Shown one piece after another: positions 38,430-58,072 of a stretch of 64,000 nucleotides of DNA (position 1 is the first letter of the stretch; every line of letters begins with the position of its first letter). This DNA comes from Sphaeramia orbicularis (Eukaryota; Chordata; Actinopteri; Kurtiformes; Apogonidae): positions 19,226,611-19,290,610 of the forward strand of contig NC_043962.1 of NCBI RefSeq assembly GCF_902148855.1, read 5' to 3'. The position numbers and the translations under genes are program-made. The notes under the pieces are model-generated. The model made no database searches and was not told the DNA's origin. It saw only the letters and a list, made by a program, of their open reading frames with translations.

Positions 38430-38603
38430 CAGGGGTCAGCAACCCTGGTCCTAGAGAGCCACTTCCAACACACCTGATTCAAATGATAAGCCTATCATCA
38501 AGCTCTGCAGAAGCCTGATAATGACCATCAGGTGTGCTGGAAGAGGGAAACATCTAAAACATGCAGGATAGTGGCTCTCTAGGACCAGGGTTGCTGACCC
38601 CTG
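38430..38603. mobile_element. 174-bp hAT-type MITE with 8-bp target duplication
   Basis: Long inverted ends CAGGGGTCAGCAACCCTGGT and the matching complement. An 8-bp direct repeat GTCTAGGT is at 38422-38429 and 38604-38611. The inverted repeats reach 30 or more bases with no coding capacity. It lies between the tmem17 promoter and the first TRIM gene. Confidence 0.92.
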
Positions 38604-38767
38604 GTCTAGGTGCAACATAATTGTGAGTTGCAACAGAATATCTTGTGGTTAAACTGGTTAAAGCTGGATCTTGGTAAATGTAGTTTTCTTTGTGAAGTGA
38701 CAGAGATTTACTATGAATGTTATAAAACAGTAAGTCACTCCCCTCTTGTGCTACTTTTGCTTTCACT

Positions 38768-38779
38768 GAAAGTGAAACT
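38768..38779 (+). promoter_or_regulatory. Interferon-stimulated response element (ISRE)
   Basis: GAAAGTGAAACT is an exact match to the ISRE core GAAANNGAAACT bound by ISGF3 and IRFs. It ends 10 bp before the ATG of the first TRIM gene, so it is probably at or just after the transcription start. The second TRIM gene has the same motif in a similar place. Confidence 0.75.
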
Positions 38780-38789
38780 CAGAAAAAAG

Positions 38790-39625
38790 ATGGCTGAGGG
38801 GTTTTCTGAGCTGCGTCTGTGCTGCTCCATATGCCTGGATGTCCTGAAGAACCCTGTGACTCTCCAATGTGGCCACAGCTACTGTATGGACTGTATAAAT
38901 GGCTACTGGGATCAAGAAGGTCAGAAAGGTGTTTACTGTTGCCCCCAGTGTAGGTTCAGGTTCAGAACCAGACCCACCTTGAGCAAGAGCACAGTGCTGG
39001 CTGATTTAGTGGGAACATTTTCTGTGGTCCAAGAAGAGGATGGAGTCAGGTCTCAGGATGTGGAGTGTGATTTTTGCACTGAGAAAAAGCTGAAAGCAGT
39101 GAAGTCTTGCCTTGTGTGCTTGGCCTCTTTCTGTGCCACTCACCTGGAACCCCACTATGTGTCTGCTGCATTCAGAAGACACCAGCTGGTGGAAGTGTCA
39201 GCCTCCATCCAGGAGAAGATCTGCAGTCGGCATGACAAGCTGCTGGAAGTGTACTGTCGCACTGATGACCAATGCATCTGCCTGCTCTGTGTGATGGACG
39301 AACATAAAGGCCATGACACCGTCTCAGCTGCTGCAGAGAGGAAAGAAAAGCAAGTATGTGTTTAAGAAATTAGACATGGTCATATTCTGTGTCAATGCAA
39401 TATTGGACCCTGTGTCAAAGTTGGTGAGTCACAATTGGATATATTTAACCCTCAAAGACCCAAATGAATCTACTGATCTAAAAATGTTTAATACCAGTTA
39501 ATCCACTAATCCGAATAACCGTTACCTTATTATTGCCCAAATTTTCTACCATTTCTGTTTTCTTTGTACTTCTAGTTTATTATGTACAATATGTTTGCTC
39601 TCGTATTCTATTGTTAATCTTATAT

Positions 39626-39694
<69 letters not shown>

Positions 39695-39933
39695 GTTTGT
39701 GAACATAAACATCATTGCACTTTTATCACTAGACAGACAGTAATGTGAATAATCTGATTTTATTTGCAGAAACAATTTGATAAGAAAAAACACAGATACC
39801 AGCAGGGAATACAGGAGAAAGAGAAGCAGCTTAAGCAGCTCAAAAAGACCATCACTGGGCTGAGGGTGAATCTCTCACTTCTTTACACATACTTCACTTT
39901 CCTTACTCGTAATCATAACAGGAACTGATATAA

Positions 39934-39964
<31 letters not shown>

Positions 39965-41201
39965 TTTTTATGTTGCTAGTGTTCTGGAGATGCAGCAGTC
40001 AACCAAAATGAGAAAGTCTACAGTGAAATTGTTTCAATGGCAGATAAAAGACGTTGTGCTTTGAAGGAGCTGATCAGAGTTCAGGAAAACGCTGCCGTCA
40101 GTCGAGCCCAGGCGCTTGTGCACCAGCTGGAAAATGAGATTTCTGGGATGAGGAAGAAGGAGAATGAAATAAAGCAGCTTTCACTCTCTGAGGATCACAT
40201 TCGTTTTCTGCAGGTATAATGCACACAGAAAGACAAATTCTTTATACAAACTGGAAAATATTAACATTTTTTTTCCTTCTTCTAGACCTGCCATTCTATT
40301 TTAAACTCACCTGAATCTAACATGTCCACTGATGTTAACATCCAACTACACGCAGCTTTCGACTTTGTGACAACAGCTATTTCTGATCTGAAAGGGAAAT
40401 TGGAGAGTATGGTGAGGGCTCTTGAAGATATAGCTGAAACAAGTAAGAAAATAACTGTATTAGTACTTTTTGTTGGTCAAAACTATATCAAGGTCTAAGA
40501 AATACTTGGAAGTTGCTCCCCAAATGTGATTATCATGTTTTCTATTTCCAGTTGAAATTGATCCTGATCCCACAACAAGACAGGAGTTCTCAATATGTGA
40601 GTCTTTTTTAATTCATATTAATTGAAATGCTTTTTTTTTTCAGAAGGGACCCTTAACACCAATTATTGTAATTTTTCTAGATTCCTGCCACCTCAGTTTG
40701 GATCCCAACACAGCATTTGAAAACCTAATGCTTTCTGAGGGAAACAGCAAGGTAACCTGGGTTAAAAAGCCCCGTGGCTACCCATACCACCCAGATAGAT
40801 TTACCAAATATGATCAGGTGTTGTGTGCTGAAAGTTTGTTTGGTGTTTGCTACTGGGAGGTTCACTGGAAAGGTCCCAGGGTTGAAGTGGCTGTGTGCTA
40901 TAAAGGGGCAGAAATGGAGGAGTGTGGCTTTGGTTACACTGACAAATCCTGGTGCTTTTCCCTTTCGACCTCTGGTTGCACTTTTTGGCACAATGGAGCC
41001 AAAACCAAAATATCAGTTCCCTGCTCCTCTACAGTAGGAGTATATCTGAACCATCAAGGAGGGAACCTGTCCTTCTACAGTGTTTCTGATTCTGGTCAAA
41101 TGACGCTCCTTCACAAGGTTCAGACCACTTTTTCTGAACCGCTGACCCCAGGGTTCATGGTCTCCAGAGGGTCGTCAATTGAGATAATTTCCTCAAAGTA
41201 A
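38790..41201 (+). CDS. finTRIM-like E3 ubiquitin ligase (RING, B-boxes, coiled coil, PRY-SPRY), copy 1
   Basis: A tripartite-motif protein of the fish-expanded TRIM type that includes interferon-induced antiviral members. Exons: 38790-39353, 39770-39865 (96 nt), 39980-40213 (234 nt), 40286-40442, 40552-40596, 40681-41201; 538 aa. The 96- and 234-nt exons are the classic TRIM coiled-coil exons. The C3HC4 RING is CSICLDVLKNPVTLQCGHSY...CPQC. Two B-boxes follow: CDFCTEKKLKAVKSCLVC and CSRHDKLLEVYCRTDDQCIC...CVMDEHKGH. The PRY-SPRY starts at DPNTAFENLMLSEGN and has the YWEVHWKGP core. The RING fits an E3 ligase. The exact TRIM number cannot be fixed; databases may call it TRIM16- or TRIM25-like. 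A tetranucleotide repeat lies in intron 1. Confidence 0.9.
39447..39510. mobile_element. Short end fragment of the TTAA-flanked element
   Basis: TTAACCCTCAAAGACCCAAA and about 45 further bases match the end of the 532-bp family described at 48162-48693. It lies in intron 1 of the first TRIM gene. Confidence 0.6.
39626..39694. repeat. (ATCT)n microsatellite
   Basis: About seventeen perfect tetranucleotide units in intron 1 of the first TRIM gene. Confidence 0.97.
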
Positions 41202-41460
41202 AAACATACACTCTCAATATTCAGTGTTATATCAATAGTACAGCACATTCTTTACAAAAATTTTACAGTAAATAGCTGCTTGATGGTCACTTCTCTTTAT
41301 AAATGATATTATATCGTATCATTATCCATGTATAGATTAAGAAAAAAAATAGTAATGGTGCCAATGTGAGAGATTTCATCTGTGAACTGAAACTGTTGAA
41401 ACATTTAAGATCTAACAACACAAACAAGAGCTGTGCTTATACTGTAAGGTTTTCAATGTT

Positions 41461-41466
41461 AATAAA
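41461..41466 (+). terminator. Polyadenylation signal of TRIM copy 1
   Basis: AATAAA about 260 bp after the stop codon, followed by a T-rich region. Confidence 0.55.
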
Positions 41467-41580
41467 ATAACAAAATATTTTGAAGTGTCAGTTTTTATTT
41501 GAGAGTTACATATATGTCTTTGGGTCAGCACCTCAAGATTAAAGGTGTCTTGGGAAGCAATGTAGTAATGTGATAACTAA

Positions 41581-42098
41581 GGCTACGTTCAGACAGCAGG
41601 TCTTAATGCACAATTTGGATTTTTTGGTGCAATCCGATTTTTATTTTTATTTTTTTGTGTGTGTGTGTGTGCTTGTTCGTATTACACAATAAATGCGACT
41701 TCTGTCAGTTTTGAATATGAACTGAATGCGACCCTGAAGTGACCCACATGCGCAAAAGAGGTCCTGATATAATACATGACCACGCAGGTATGCACTGTGT
41801 TTACAGACGGAAATATGTTTTTCCCACTCCTTCTCCTGCTGGCCTGCAGAATTGTGACGTTTTTTGCATTTCAACGACATGAAGGTTGAATAAATGCGAC
41901 CTGGCTGTTCAGACTGAATTTGCATTGTAAAGTTTCAGATACATATCAGATTTAGGACCACATATGAAAGAGGCCTGGGTCGGATTTGAAACATTCGGAT
42001 TTGTGTTGTTCAAACTGACTTTAACAGATTGGATTCAGGTCACATATGAGCAAAAACATTGGATTTGGGCCACATTTGCCTGCAGTCTGAATGTGGCC
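41581..42098. mobile_element. Harbinger-like MITE
   Basis: The ends GGCTACGTTCAGACAGCAGG and CCTGCAGTCTGAATGTGGCC are imperfect inverted repeats flanked by TAA on both sides (41578-41580 and 42099-42101), fitting the 3-bp target of PIF/Harbinger elements. Internal sub-repeats mention 'GGATTTGGGCCACAT'. No transposase. It fills most of the gap between the TRIM genes. Confidence 0.7.
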
Positions 42099-42610
42099 TA
42101 ACGGACAAGTTCCCAGTTAAAGTTTTACCAAAGAAGCTTTAATGAGATCTTTTTTTTTTTTGCAGCAAATAAATATTTTCATTTTTCTTTTATAAGAGTA
42201 TTTATAGGTTTGGTCTGCAGAAGAAAAGATACAAATGTTTGTATAAAACATGATAAAGGGTGAAAATTGAGACCCATTATAGTCAAGGAAGAAAATGGAT
42301 TTTATACACAGTAAACATGCTGTGTAAGGGCATAACATGACTTAAATTATCCTTAACCATAAATACAACATATCTAAACCACTTCCCCTAACCTTAATAA
42401 TGTAATAATCTACTGTAAATTCTGCAGATCTGACCAGAACTTTGTGTCTTGTACAGATTTACTATGACAACTTATATTACTGTTGAAATAACCACTTAGA
42501 TGTAATGCTTAAATCTTCCAGTGGGGTTGTGGACTTTGTTTTCCGGTGTTGAAACACTAGACAAGTCAGTGAGTGCCTTCCCACTGACAACAAGCCACTC
42601 CTATTTCTTG

Positions 42611-42622
42611 GAAAATGAAACT
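42611..42622 (+). promoter_or_regulatory. ISRE upstream of TRIM copy 2
   Basis: GAAAATGAAACT fits GAAANNGAAACT exactly and lies 20 bp before the ATG. It parallels the ISRE of the neighbouring paralogue. Confidence 0.75.
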
Positions 42623-42642
42623 GTCAGTTTGAGGAAGAGAAA

Positions 42643-45600
42643 ATGGCTCTCAATAAGGATTTATTCGACTGCTCCATTTGTTTACAGTTATTTGAAGATC
42701 CTGTGACGATTGCCTGTGGACATAGTTACTGTATGAGATGTATTAATAACTTCTGGGATGTAAATAGTAAGGGGCAGAACACTTTCAGCTGTCCTCAGTG
42801 CAGGCAGATTTTCTCCCCTAGGCCTTGTCTGAAGAGGAACACACTTCTTGCTGACCTTTTGGAGGAACACAAGAGAACACCCTCCCCAAGTGACACCTGT
42901 GATGGACCTGAGGACGTACAATGTGATGTTTGTACAGTGAACAAACAAAAAGCTTCTAAGTTCTGTCTCAACTGTTTGGCCTCTTACTGTGAGACTCATC
43001 TGAAGCCACACTTTGAGGTCCCGCCTCTCAAAAAGCACAAGCTGGTTCAGGCCTCTACACGGATCAAGGAGAGCATCTGTGGTCATCATGACAAGCTTCT
43101 GGAGATTTACTGCCGCACTGATCAGCAGTTCATATGCCTTGTGTGTGCCGTGGAGGAACACAAAAACCATGAAACTGTGGCTGTTGCAGCAGAAAAATGT
43201 GAAATGCAGGTAATTGATATAAACACTGTGTTGAAATAATTTGTGTTCCATCAATTTATCTGAAAATGTGTTTCAACAGAGACAACTGGAGATGATTAAA
43301 CAGGAAGTTACAGACAGACTGTTGGATTCAGAGAAGAAAATGATGGAGCTGAGAGAGGCTGCAGACTCTATAAAAGTGAGTGCCATCATTCAGCAGGGAT
43401 GTTTAAGACACTACAGCAGGGGTGTCAAACTGCTTTTAGTTCAGGGGCCACATTCAGCACAATATGATCTCAAGTGGGCCGGACTGGTTGAATAATAACA
43501 ATGAAAAAAATCAAATTAAATTATAATAATTTTAACATCTACAAAAATCTGAATAACATGAACAATTGGAAACGTCTCAAGAAAAACTTCAATTTTAACA
43601 ATATTATGCCTCAGATTATTAGTTTACCCTTTACACATGTGCATTACAGCTTACTACAATTACAAATACACAAAACATTTAATAACAGGCAGAATATTGG
43701 TAAAATTGCATTTACTTAAGACATTTCGGGTTACTCACATTTTTTGTGAAAGAATAGTTTGATATAAACATTTTCATGTAATTTTACCTTTTTATGCTAA
43801 AACAAAGAGAAAATTGGCTATTTTCATTATTTATAAGTTTAATATGAGAGTATTTTACTGGTCTGACCCACTTGAGATCTAATTGGTCTGTATGTAGAAT
43901 CTAAATTAAAATCATTTTCACATCGTTGATTATTAATATCTTCAGTATAATTTTTGCATTTCACAAATTCATCCTACGAGCTGGATTGGACCCCAGGCTG
44001 CATGTTTGACACCTGTGCACTACAGGTACACTAGATGTTTAGTGTCATGCTCAGGGGGAGGCAGTAAAATAAATAAAAGTAACAAATACATTAGACTACA
44101 ACCCATTTTTGATTGCACGATGTAAAGTGAATATTAAAGTAATGAATTCAGTATTTAATTACATCTTACTAATTAACCCATAAAGACCCAGAACTATATT
44201 TTGTGGTGACTTCCAAATAAAATTTAACCATTGCTGAGTGATTTATCACCATTTATTATAATATTATCATCTGTATTTTGCATTTTTCAGTGAAAATCAG
44301 GTATTTTCCTATATTTAAGTCACTGATCATGTAGATGTTCATTAAAGTAAATGCAAAGGTTATCATATCTGAACAGAGAAAAGAGGGAAAAAATGACTTT
44401 TTTAGTAAAATATATCATTAACTAAACATAAAAACAGCCCACTGTCATTTATCAAACTACATTGGTTTTACTGATGAATCAATATTGCAGAAAATGACTG
44501 TTTCTACATTTACTAAGGAACCTTTGAACATCCAAATGGGTCATATATGATGACCATGAAAGGATGAGAAACGCATTTTACCTCGATTATTTACATGTAT
44601 TGATGGGATTAGTAGATCAACAGATAGGAAACATTTTAGATGAGTTGATGCACTGAAAAAAGCAAAACAATGAATCAGTGTAAAAAAAAAAACTTCTTCA
44701 ATTGGTCCATCTAATAAAACTGAGTGAACTAAATAAAATAAAATTGAGTGAAATCAGTTCAATTTTATTTAGTTCACTCAACTTCATTCGATGGACCAAT
44801 TGAAGATTTTTTTTACATCGATTCAGTGTTTTGCTTTTTCAGTGTGGGTTTGGATTTTGAAGTCTAATGGGAGAAAATAAATATTTGAAGCAAGGAAAAC
44901 TGGCTTTGGTACATACAGGCCTCATAACCTTCCCACAAATTGGAAAAAAAGTTTACGTGTTTGACATAGTAAACTGTCTTAAAATATAAGCAAGTCTTTA
45001 AAATCCACATTTTTTGAAGAACTGAGTTGTTCACTGAATTGTAACGTTAATGATGGCTGTTGTAAATAGGCTTTATCTACTAATGTCATATCATAACAAA
45101 ACAAATGTTAAATGTTTCCCCAAAGGAAACTGCAGGGGAGGTGTGTGATGAATTTGAGCGGCTGTGCCAGGAAAACATCAGTTTATATGTCCGCTCTGTG
45201 GAGAAGAAATGCTCAGACATCACAGTGAAACTTAAAAAAACAGAGACCGCTGGACTGGAGTGGACCAAACGTCACATTGAGCAGCTGAAGCAGGAAGTGT
45301 GTGAACTGAGGACGAGGGAGGAAAAACTCAACCAACTTTTGCAAACAGATGATTCCATCCAGTTTCTGCAGGTGATTCTACACTTTGGCACATATGTTTT
45401 TGAAATGTGCAGGATATATGGGCCAAATGATGTAATGAACTGTCCCTTTTAATGCTCACAAAACCCTTTTTTATGTTTGTACAGGGTTTCTGGGCTCTTG
45501 GTGACCTTCCTGTATTTACAGATTTACATTCAAGACTCGACACACTGACAGAGTTCATCACAGATCAGAAATGTAAATTGAAAAACATGTACAAAAAAGA

Positions 45601-46966
45601 AAAGGATGAATTTCTCAGTCCTCTTGGGAGACATATGTGTAAGTATTTCTATTATTGTAGGTTTCTTACTTTTTTCTTAATGTAATGTATTTAACTACTT
45701 TTCTAATACAAATAGAGCCATTAAGTCCTAAAACATTTCATTTTAAATACTGCATTGTAATATTAGAATAATTTTCTACCTTTAGTTGGAAAATATTGTT
45801 TCATTTTTAACAGGATGAACTTATCCCATGACCATGGCTGTTATATTCTACATGTACAGTCACGAAAAAAATTATTAGACCATCAGAAGTCATCAGAAAC
45901 AATGGTTTTGCGATCAAGTACTAACTCCTGTGTGTATCGTGACTAAAACAGACAGAAAAGAAAACATGGAATGCCTAAAAGCATTGTTTTTGTCAGTACA
46001 ATGCCATAGATATTGATGTAAGAACTGAAGTGATTTTAATTATTATCAAGAAAACCATGGAAAATGACTAAGTATCAGCTCTGAAATTAAACTCTTATGA
46101 GTTATTTTTGTTGTTATCATTATATTTGTATAAACAAATGTACCTTTAGTTGTACCAGGCATTAAAATGAACAAGAAATTGAAGAAAACAAGGGTGATCT
46201 GATAATTTTTACCTAAGACTGATGATCAATATGTTTTTTTTTTTTTGTCTTTCATAGTATCAAGTACACCCAGGAATCCAAATGTAGTTACCCTGAGAAC
46301 ATACCTTCGGAGCAAGTTTAAAAGTAAGCATAAATTCACCATAAGTATCAGCACATTTATGTTAGCATTGTACATGAAGGCATCACCAGTTAAAGGAGTT
46401 ATTCATGTCTTCTTGCAGACTTCAAACTGGAAGTAGACCCCAACACAGTCACTACATGCCTTTGCTTGTCTGATGGAAATAGAAGCATCTCATGGGGGGG
46501 CAGTGACCAGGCTCATCCAGATCACCCAGACAGGTTCACCTTCTATCACCAAGCTCTGTGCAAACAGGGTCTGACTGGCGACGCATACTGGGAGGTGGAG
46601 TGGGATGGAGGTGTTGTAGAGGTGGCTGTTTCTTACAAAAGCATTGAAAGAAAAGGTTCTGGGAAAAATTCTTGCTTTGGCCACAATTGTCAGTCCTGGA
46701 AAATACTGTGCTCACCAACTGGCTGCAAGTTCTGGCACAATAATCTTCACAAAACCCAAATTCCTCCTGTTCAGACCTGCAAATTAGGAGTGCACCTTGA
46801 ATATCAAGCAGGAGTGCTGTGTTTCTATGGTATTTCTGTTTCTGATGAGTTAATGCTCCTGCACAAAACAAAAACAACGTTCACTCAACCTCTTTATCCT
46901 GGGTTCTGTGTTGATTTCGGTTCAACACTGAAAATATGCGACATGAGAGACAAGCCACAGCAGTAA
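42643..46966 (+). CDS. finTRIM-like E3 ubiquitin ligase, copy 2
   Basis: A tandem paralogue of the gene at 38790. Exons: 42643-43209, 43280-43375 (96 nt), 45126-45371, 45485-45638, 46258-46323, 46419-46966; 558 aa. The RING reads CSICLQLFEDPVTIACGHSY...CPQCRQIFSPRP. The B-boxes are CDVCTVNKQKASKFCLNC and CGHHDKLLEIYCRTDQQFIC...CAVEEHKNH. The coiled coil spans exons 2-3, and the PRY-SPRY starts after DFKLEVDPNT with core YWEVEWDGGVVEVAVSYKSI. The SPRY differs a lot from copy 1 while the RING is closer, as expected if the SPRY binds targets under selection. The second intron (1.75 kb) is swollen by three transposons and intron 4 by a MITE. The 246-nt third exon is 12 nt longer than the usual 234, perhaps from a shifted acceptor. 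Confidence 0.9.
43417..44017 (+). mobile_element. 601-bp hAT-type non-autonomous element
   Basis: It begins CAGGGGTGTCAAACTGCTTT and ends with CATGTTTGACACCTGTG. The 8-bp direct repeat CACTACAG is at 43409-43416 and 44018-44025, diagnostic of hAT. No transposase frame. It lies in intron 2 of the second TRIM gene. Same family as 6138-7808. Confidence 0.92.
44177..44871 (+). mobile_element. TTAA-flanked piggyBac-like MITE, with a nested hairpin element
   Basis: It starts TTAA|CCCATAAAGACCCAGAA and matches the 532-bp copy at 48162 over its full length. About 475 bp in, it is interrupted by a hairpin element (44651-44844), and a degraded right end follows to about 44871. It lies in intron 2 of the second TRIM gene. 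Confidence 0.75.
44651..44844. mobile_element. 194-bp hairpin MITE
   Basis: The two halves are reverse complements over about 90 bp each, from CACTGAAAAAAGCAAAACAA to GTGTTTTGCTTTTTCAGTG, around a roughly 12-bp loop. A single strand would fold into one long stem. No clear target duplication, so the superfamily is open. Confidence 0.85.
45857..46220. mobile_element. Second copy of the 365-bp TA-flanked MITE
   Basis: Over 300 bp match the copy at 30676, including TAGTTGTACCAGG and GAACAAGAAATTGAAGAAAA. The left end CAGTCACG follows TA. The right end is degraded. It lies in intron 4 of the second TRIM gene, about 40 bp before the next acceptor. Confidence 0.85.
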
Positions 46967-47013
46967 ATATAAGCAATACATATTTTTTCTACATATTATG
47001 TACAACTGGTAAT

Positions 47014-47019
47014 AATAAA
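47014..47019 (+). terminator. Polyadenylation signal of TRIM copy 2
   Basis: AATAAA about 50 bp after the stop codon. A second AATAAA at 47057-47062 could also serve. Confidence 0.5.
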
Positions 47020-47119
47020 TGGCTAACAATTTGAGGATAAATCGCTGCATAATGGAAATAAAGGAAAAAAGTTTGTGAAATGTCTTTTTTATGTGTTTTA
47101 TTTCATTTATTAATATTTA

Positions 47120-47669
47120 CAGGGTGGGGAAGCAAAATTTACAATATTTTGAGGCAGGGATTGAAAGACAGTGTATGACCAATTAGTTTATTGAAAGTCA
47201 TGAGAATTTATTTGCCACAAGAAAATGTACATAATAGAAAATGTTTTTATTCTATGTGTCCTCCTTCTTTCTCAATAACTGCCTTCACACGCTTCCTGAA
47301 ACTTGTGCAAGTGTTCCTCAAATATTCGGGTGACAACTTCTCCCATTCTTCTTTAATAGTATCTTCCAGACTTTCTCGTAATAGTTTTGCTCATAGTCAT
47401 TGTCTTCTTTACATTATAAACAGTCTTTATGGACACTACAACTATTTTTGAAATCTCCTTTGGTGTGACGAGTGCATTCAGCAAATCACACACTCTTTGA
47501 CGTTTGCTTTCCTGACTACTCATATGGGCAAAAGTTTCTGAAAAGGTATGGATAATAGTGTTAGGTATGATTATGACATCAATATATGTTTGGTTTCAAA
47601 ACAATTGACGTAGTGCCTGCTGAGAAAAAACAACTAAATGTTCATTGTAAATTTTGCTTCCCCACCCTG
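47120..47669 (-). mobile_element. 550-bp Tc1/mariner deletion derivative, second copy
   Basis: Same length and ends as 6348-6897, in opposite orientation. CAGGGTGGGGAAGCAAAATT stands at both inverted ends and TA at 47118-47119 and 47670-47671. The two copies differ at only a few percent of positions by eye, so the family moved fairly recently. The transposase remnant reads on the minus strand. Confidence 0.9.
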
Positions 47670-47814
47670 TACATTACAAGCTCTGAACATAGTTTTAAAT
47701 AATATATTTGCTAAAGCTTAGTACATAAAGATAAAGTTCTGGTGACAAAAACATACCAAAATAACGTCACTAAATTATATTAAGGATAAATGAAACAACA
47801 AAAGTAAAACTTTG

Positions 47815-47820
47815 TTTATT
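47815..47820 (-). terminator. slc15a5 polyadenylation signal
   Basis: TTTATT on the plus strand is AATAAA on the minus strand, about 90 bp after the slc15a5 stop codon. Confidence 0.5.
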
Positions 47821-47909
47821 GTATTTAAAAATGTATAAATTTCTCACTGTACATATTTTGACATAATAACATGTAGCGCCAGCGCCACTGAGTGTTTTAA
47901 TGATGTTTA

Positions 47910-56246
<8,337 letters not shown>

Positions 56247-57177
56247 TTTCTGAAAGTTTCCTGAAACAATAGCAGTGACACAGACAGTCTGTGAGTGACC
56301 AAGAACAGTCTCTGAATGAGAACTCTTGCTTTTTAGGATACGGCCTGTTGAGACCAGAGCTGGTATCCCACACCTTGGTGTCAGAACTCTGAGACTGGAC
56401 TGGAAATGTGGGGGATCAGACTCACCTACCTGTCATTCTGCACGTGCTGTGGCTGATTATTTGCTTGTGTCATGATCTTGCTCGGAATTGAGGGGACCTT
56501 ACAAGGAGCTGACACATCATGGAAAACTGCGTCACCCAGGGGGAGTGATGGACGTGCTCTACTTCGAGAGCATCCCTGAAATGTTTTCATAATTAACAAC
56601 ATGATTGTTGTTGGATATGGTTGTGTTTTTTCATAATAACCTATTATAATACCTACATAATAACCTACCTACTGAGTGCTTGTGCTCTATCTGTGATGCA
56701 CTGAAAATCTGTTTTAAGTTGGAATTTCAACTCCTGTCAGCTCAAAGTGTTTGCCTTAAATTTCAATGATAAATCAAATAAAATACCACCTAATGACTTT
56801 TTGACTTAAAAGAAATAAAAACCTAGAAATCTGTTTTGTGTTACATTTTATTACAAATACTCTCAAAATGTCACGTCTCTGTGTAAAAGCAGCCTCGACT
56901 GCACACACTCATTTTGGCTGGCCTGATGTTGTAATTAGAAGGACAATGTTAAGTGGGAGAGAGACAGAGTGTAAGGTCAGGCCAGTTTGAACTCGTTCAG
57001 AGTTGGTATGTTAATACACAAGTTATTATAGGCTGATTGTCTGAAGCAATTACAAATCAGTCAATTATAGTCCACGCCAATAGTATGTTTACAACACTGC
57101 CTCTTGAAAGTATAGAGGTTTTTTATTGTACTTGTATTTATCTGTGTTCTTTTTAATGTGGACCATGAGTCAGTCAG

Positions 57178-57246
<69 letters not shown>

Positions 57247-57608
57247 GAAAACTACACAAAATACATAATCTGACGTAATTGTTTTAGTTGAAGACATCTG
57301 TTCTTATAATCAAAGTATCTGTCCTCAATGACTTAGATTTTGTCACCTTGTTAAAATAATTGTCATTTGTTAACAAAAATGACTTAATTTTTGTTTTTTA
57401 AATCATGAAATTCTCAATTTCTGGTTAAGTTTTTTGTATTTTATGACAAATCCGGGAAAAAAAAATAGTCAGGCAATTATTTAAGATGACGATTTGACAT
57501 TGTATTATTATATTATTATTACTTTACTGGATATAACTGTGACTTTAAAAAAGAGGCCTGTTGTGGATGTGTGTATCCACAGAACACTGAATGAGTAGCA
57601 GCGTCTAT
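56247..57608. other. Intergenic between divergent slc15a5 and ccdc34
   Basis: Holds the unresolved slc15a5 5' UTR and promoter, a tetranucleotide repeat (57178-57246) and AT-rich sequence. No other gene seen. Confidence 0.6.
57178..57246. repeat. (ATCT)n microsatellite
   Basis: About seventeen perfect units upstream of ccdc34. Confidence 0.97.
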
Positions 57609-57630
57609 CATTACCATGGTTACTGTAACG
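57609..57630. promoter_or_regulatory. Weak X-box-like site at the ccdc34 promoter
   Basis: ATTACCATGGTTACTGTAAC has the CCATGG centre and a left half fitting RYYNYY. The right half GGTTAC fails the RRNRAC pattern at one base, though a GTTAC/GTAAC pair overlaps it. CCDC34 acts in cilia and sperm flagella. Weak evidence. Confidence 0.3.
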
Positions 57631-58072
57631 GCGTTCAGATGAGCGTGGGGGCGTGGTGTATCCTGGGAAAAAAGTTGTGAATCACTTCCAGTGCTGGAGG
57701 AAAAAACAACACGAGTGCAAGAATTGAATCAAACTTACAGATATAGGTAGGTGGTTCACTGTTCACAGTCGATCTTTTATGAAGCTAAAGGTAATCAACT
57801 AATTGTGTTCTGGATTTAACTCACATTTAGCTTTAAAAGTTCGCTGTTAAACCGAAGTTAGCTAACTAGCTTGTTAGCTCTGTGTGCAGTGCTAATGTTA
57901 GCACTTTGCTAACTGTAAAAACAATCATCTCATTAGCATCCAAGTCGAATTGGTCTAATGCACCAACTTTAAAAACTGCCTACCTTTATTTGACAAGAGT
58001 TAACATTGCAAACTATAACAAAATCTACAAAATATTAACCTATGTTGATGCTGCATTGACCAGTGGTTTGAT

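Noticed and set aside
41647-41925. 92-aa minus-strand frame
   Set aside because: It falls inside the Harbinger-like MITE, whose sub-repeats generate it.
42688-43254. 188-aa minus-strand frame
   Set aside because: Antisense to the RING/B-box exon of the second TRIM gene; that exon explains the open frame fully.
47191-47451. 86-aa plus-strand frame, similar to one antisense at 6566-6763
   Set aside because: The similarity of the two is due to the shared mariner derivative read on the wrong strand, not a duplicated small gene.
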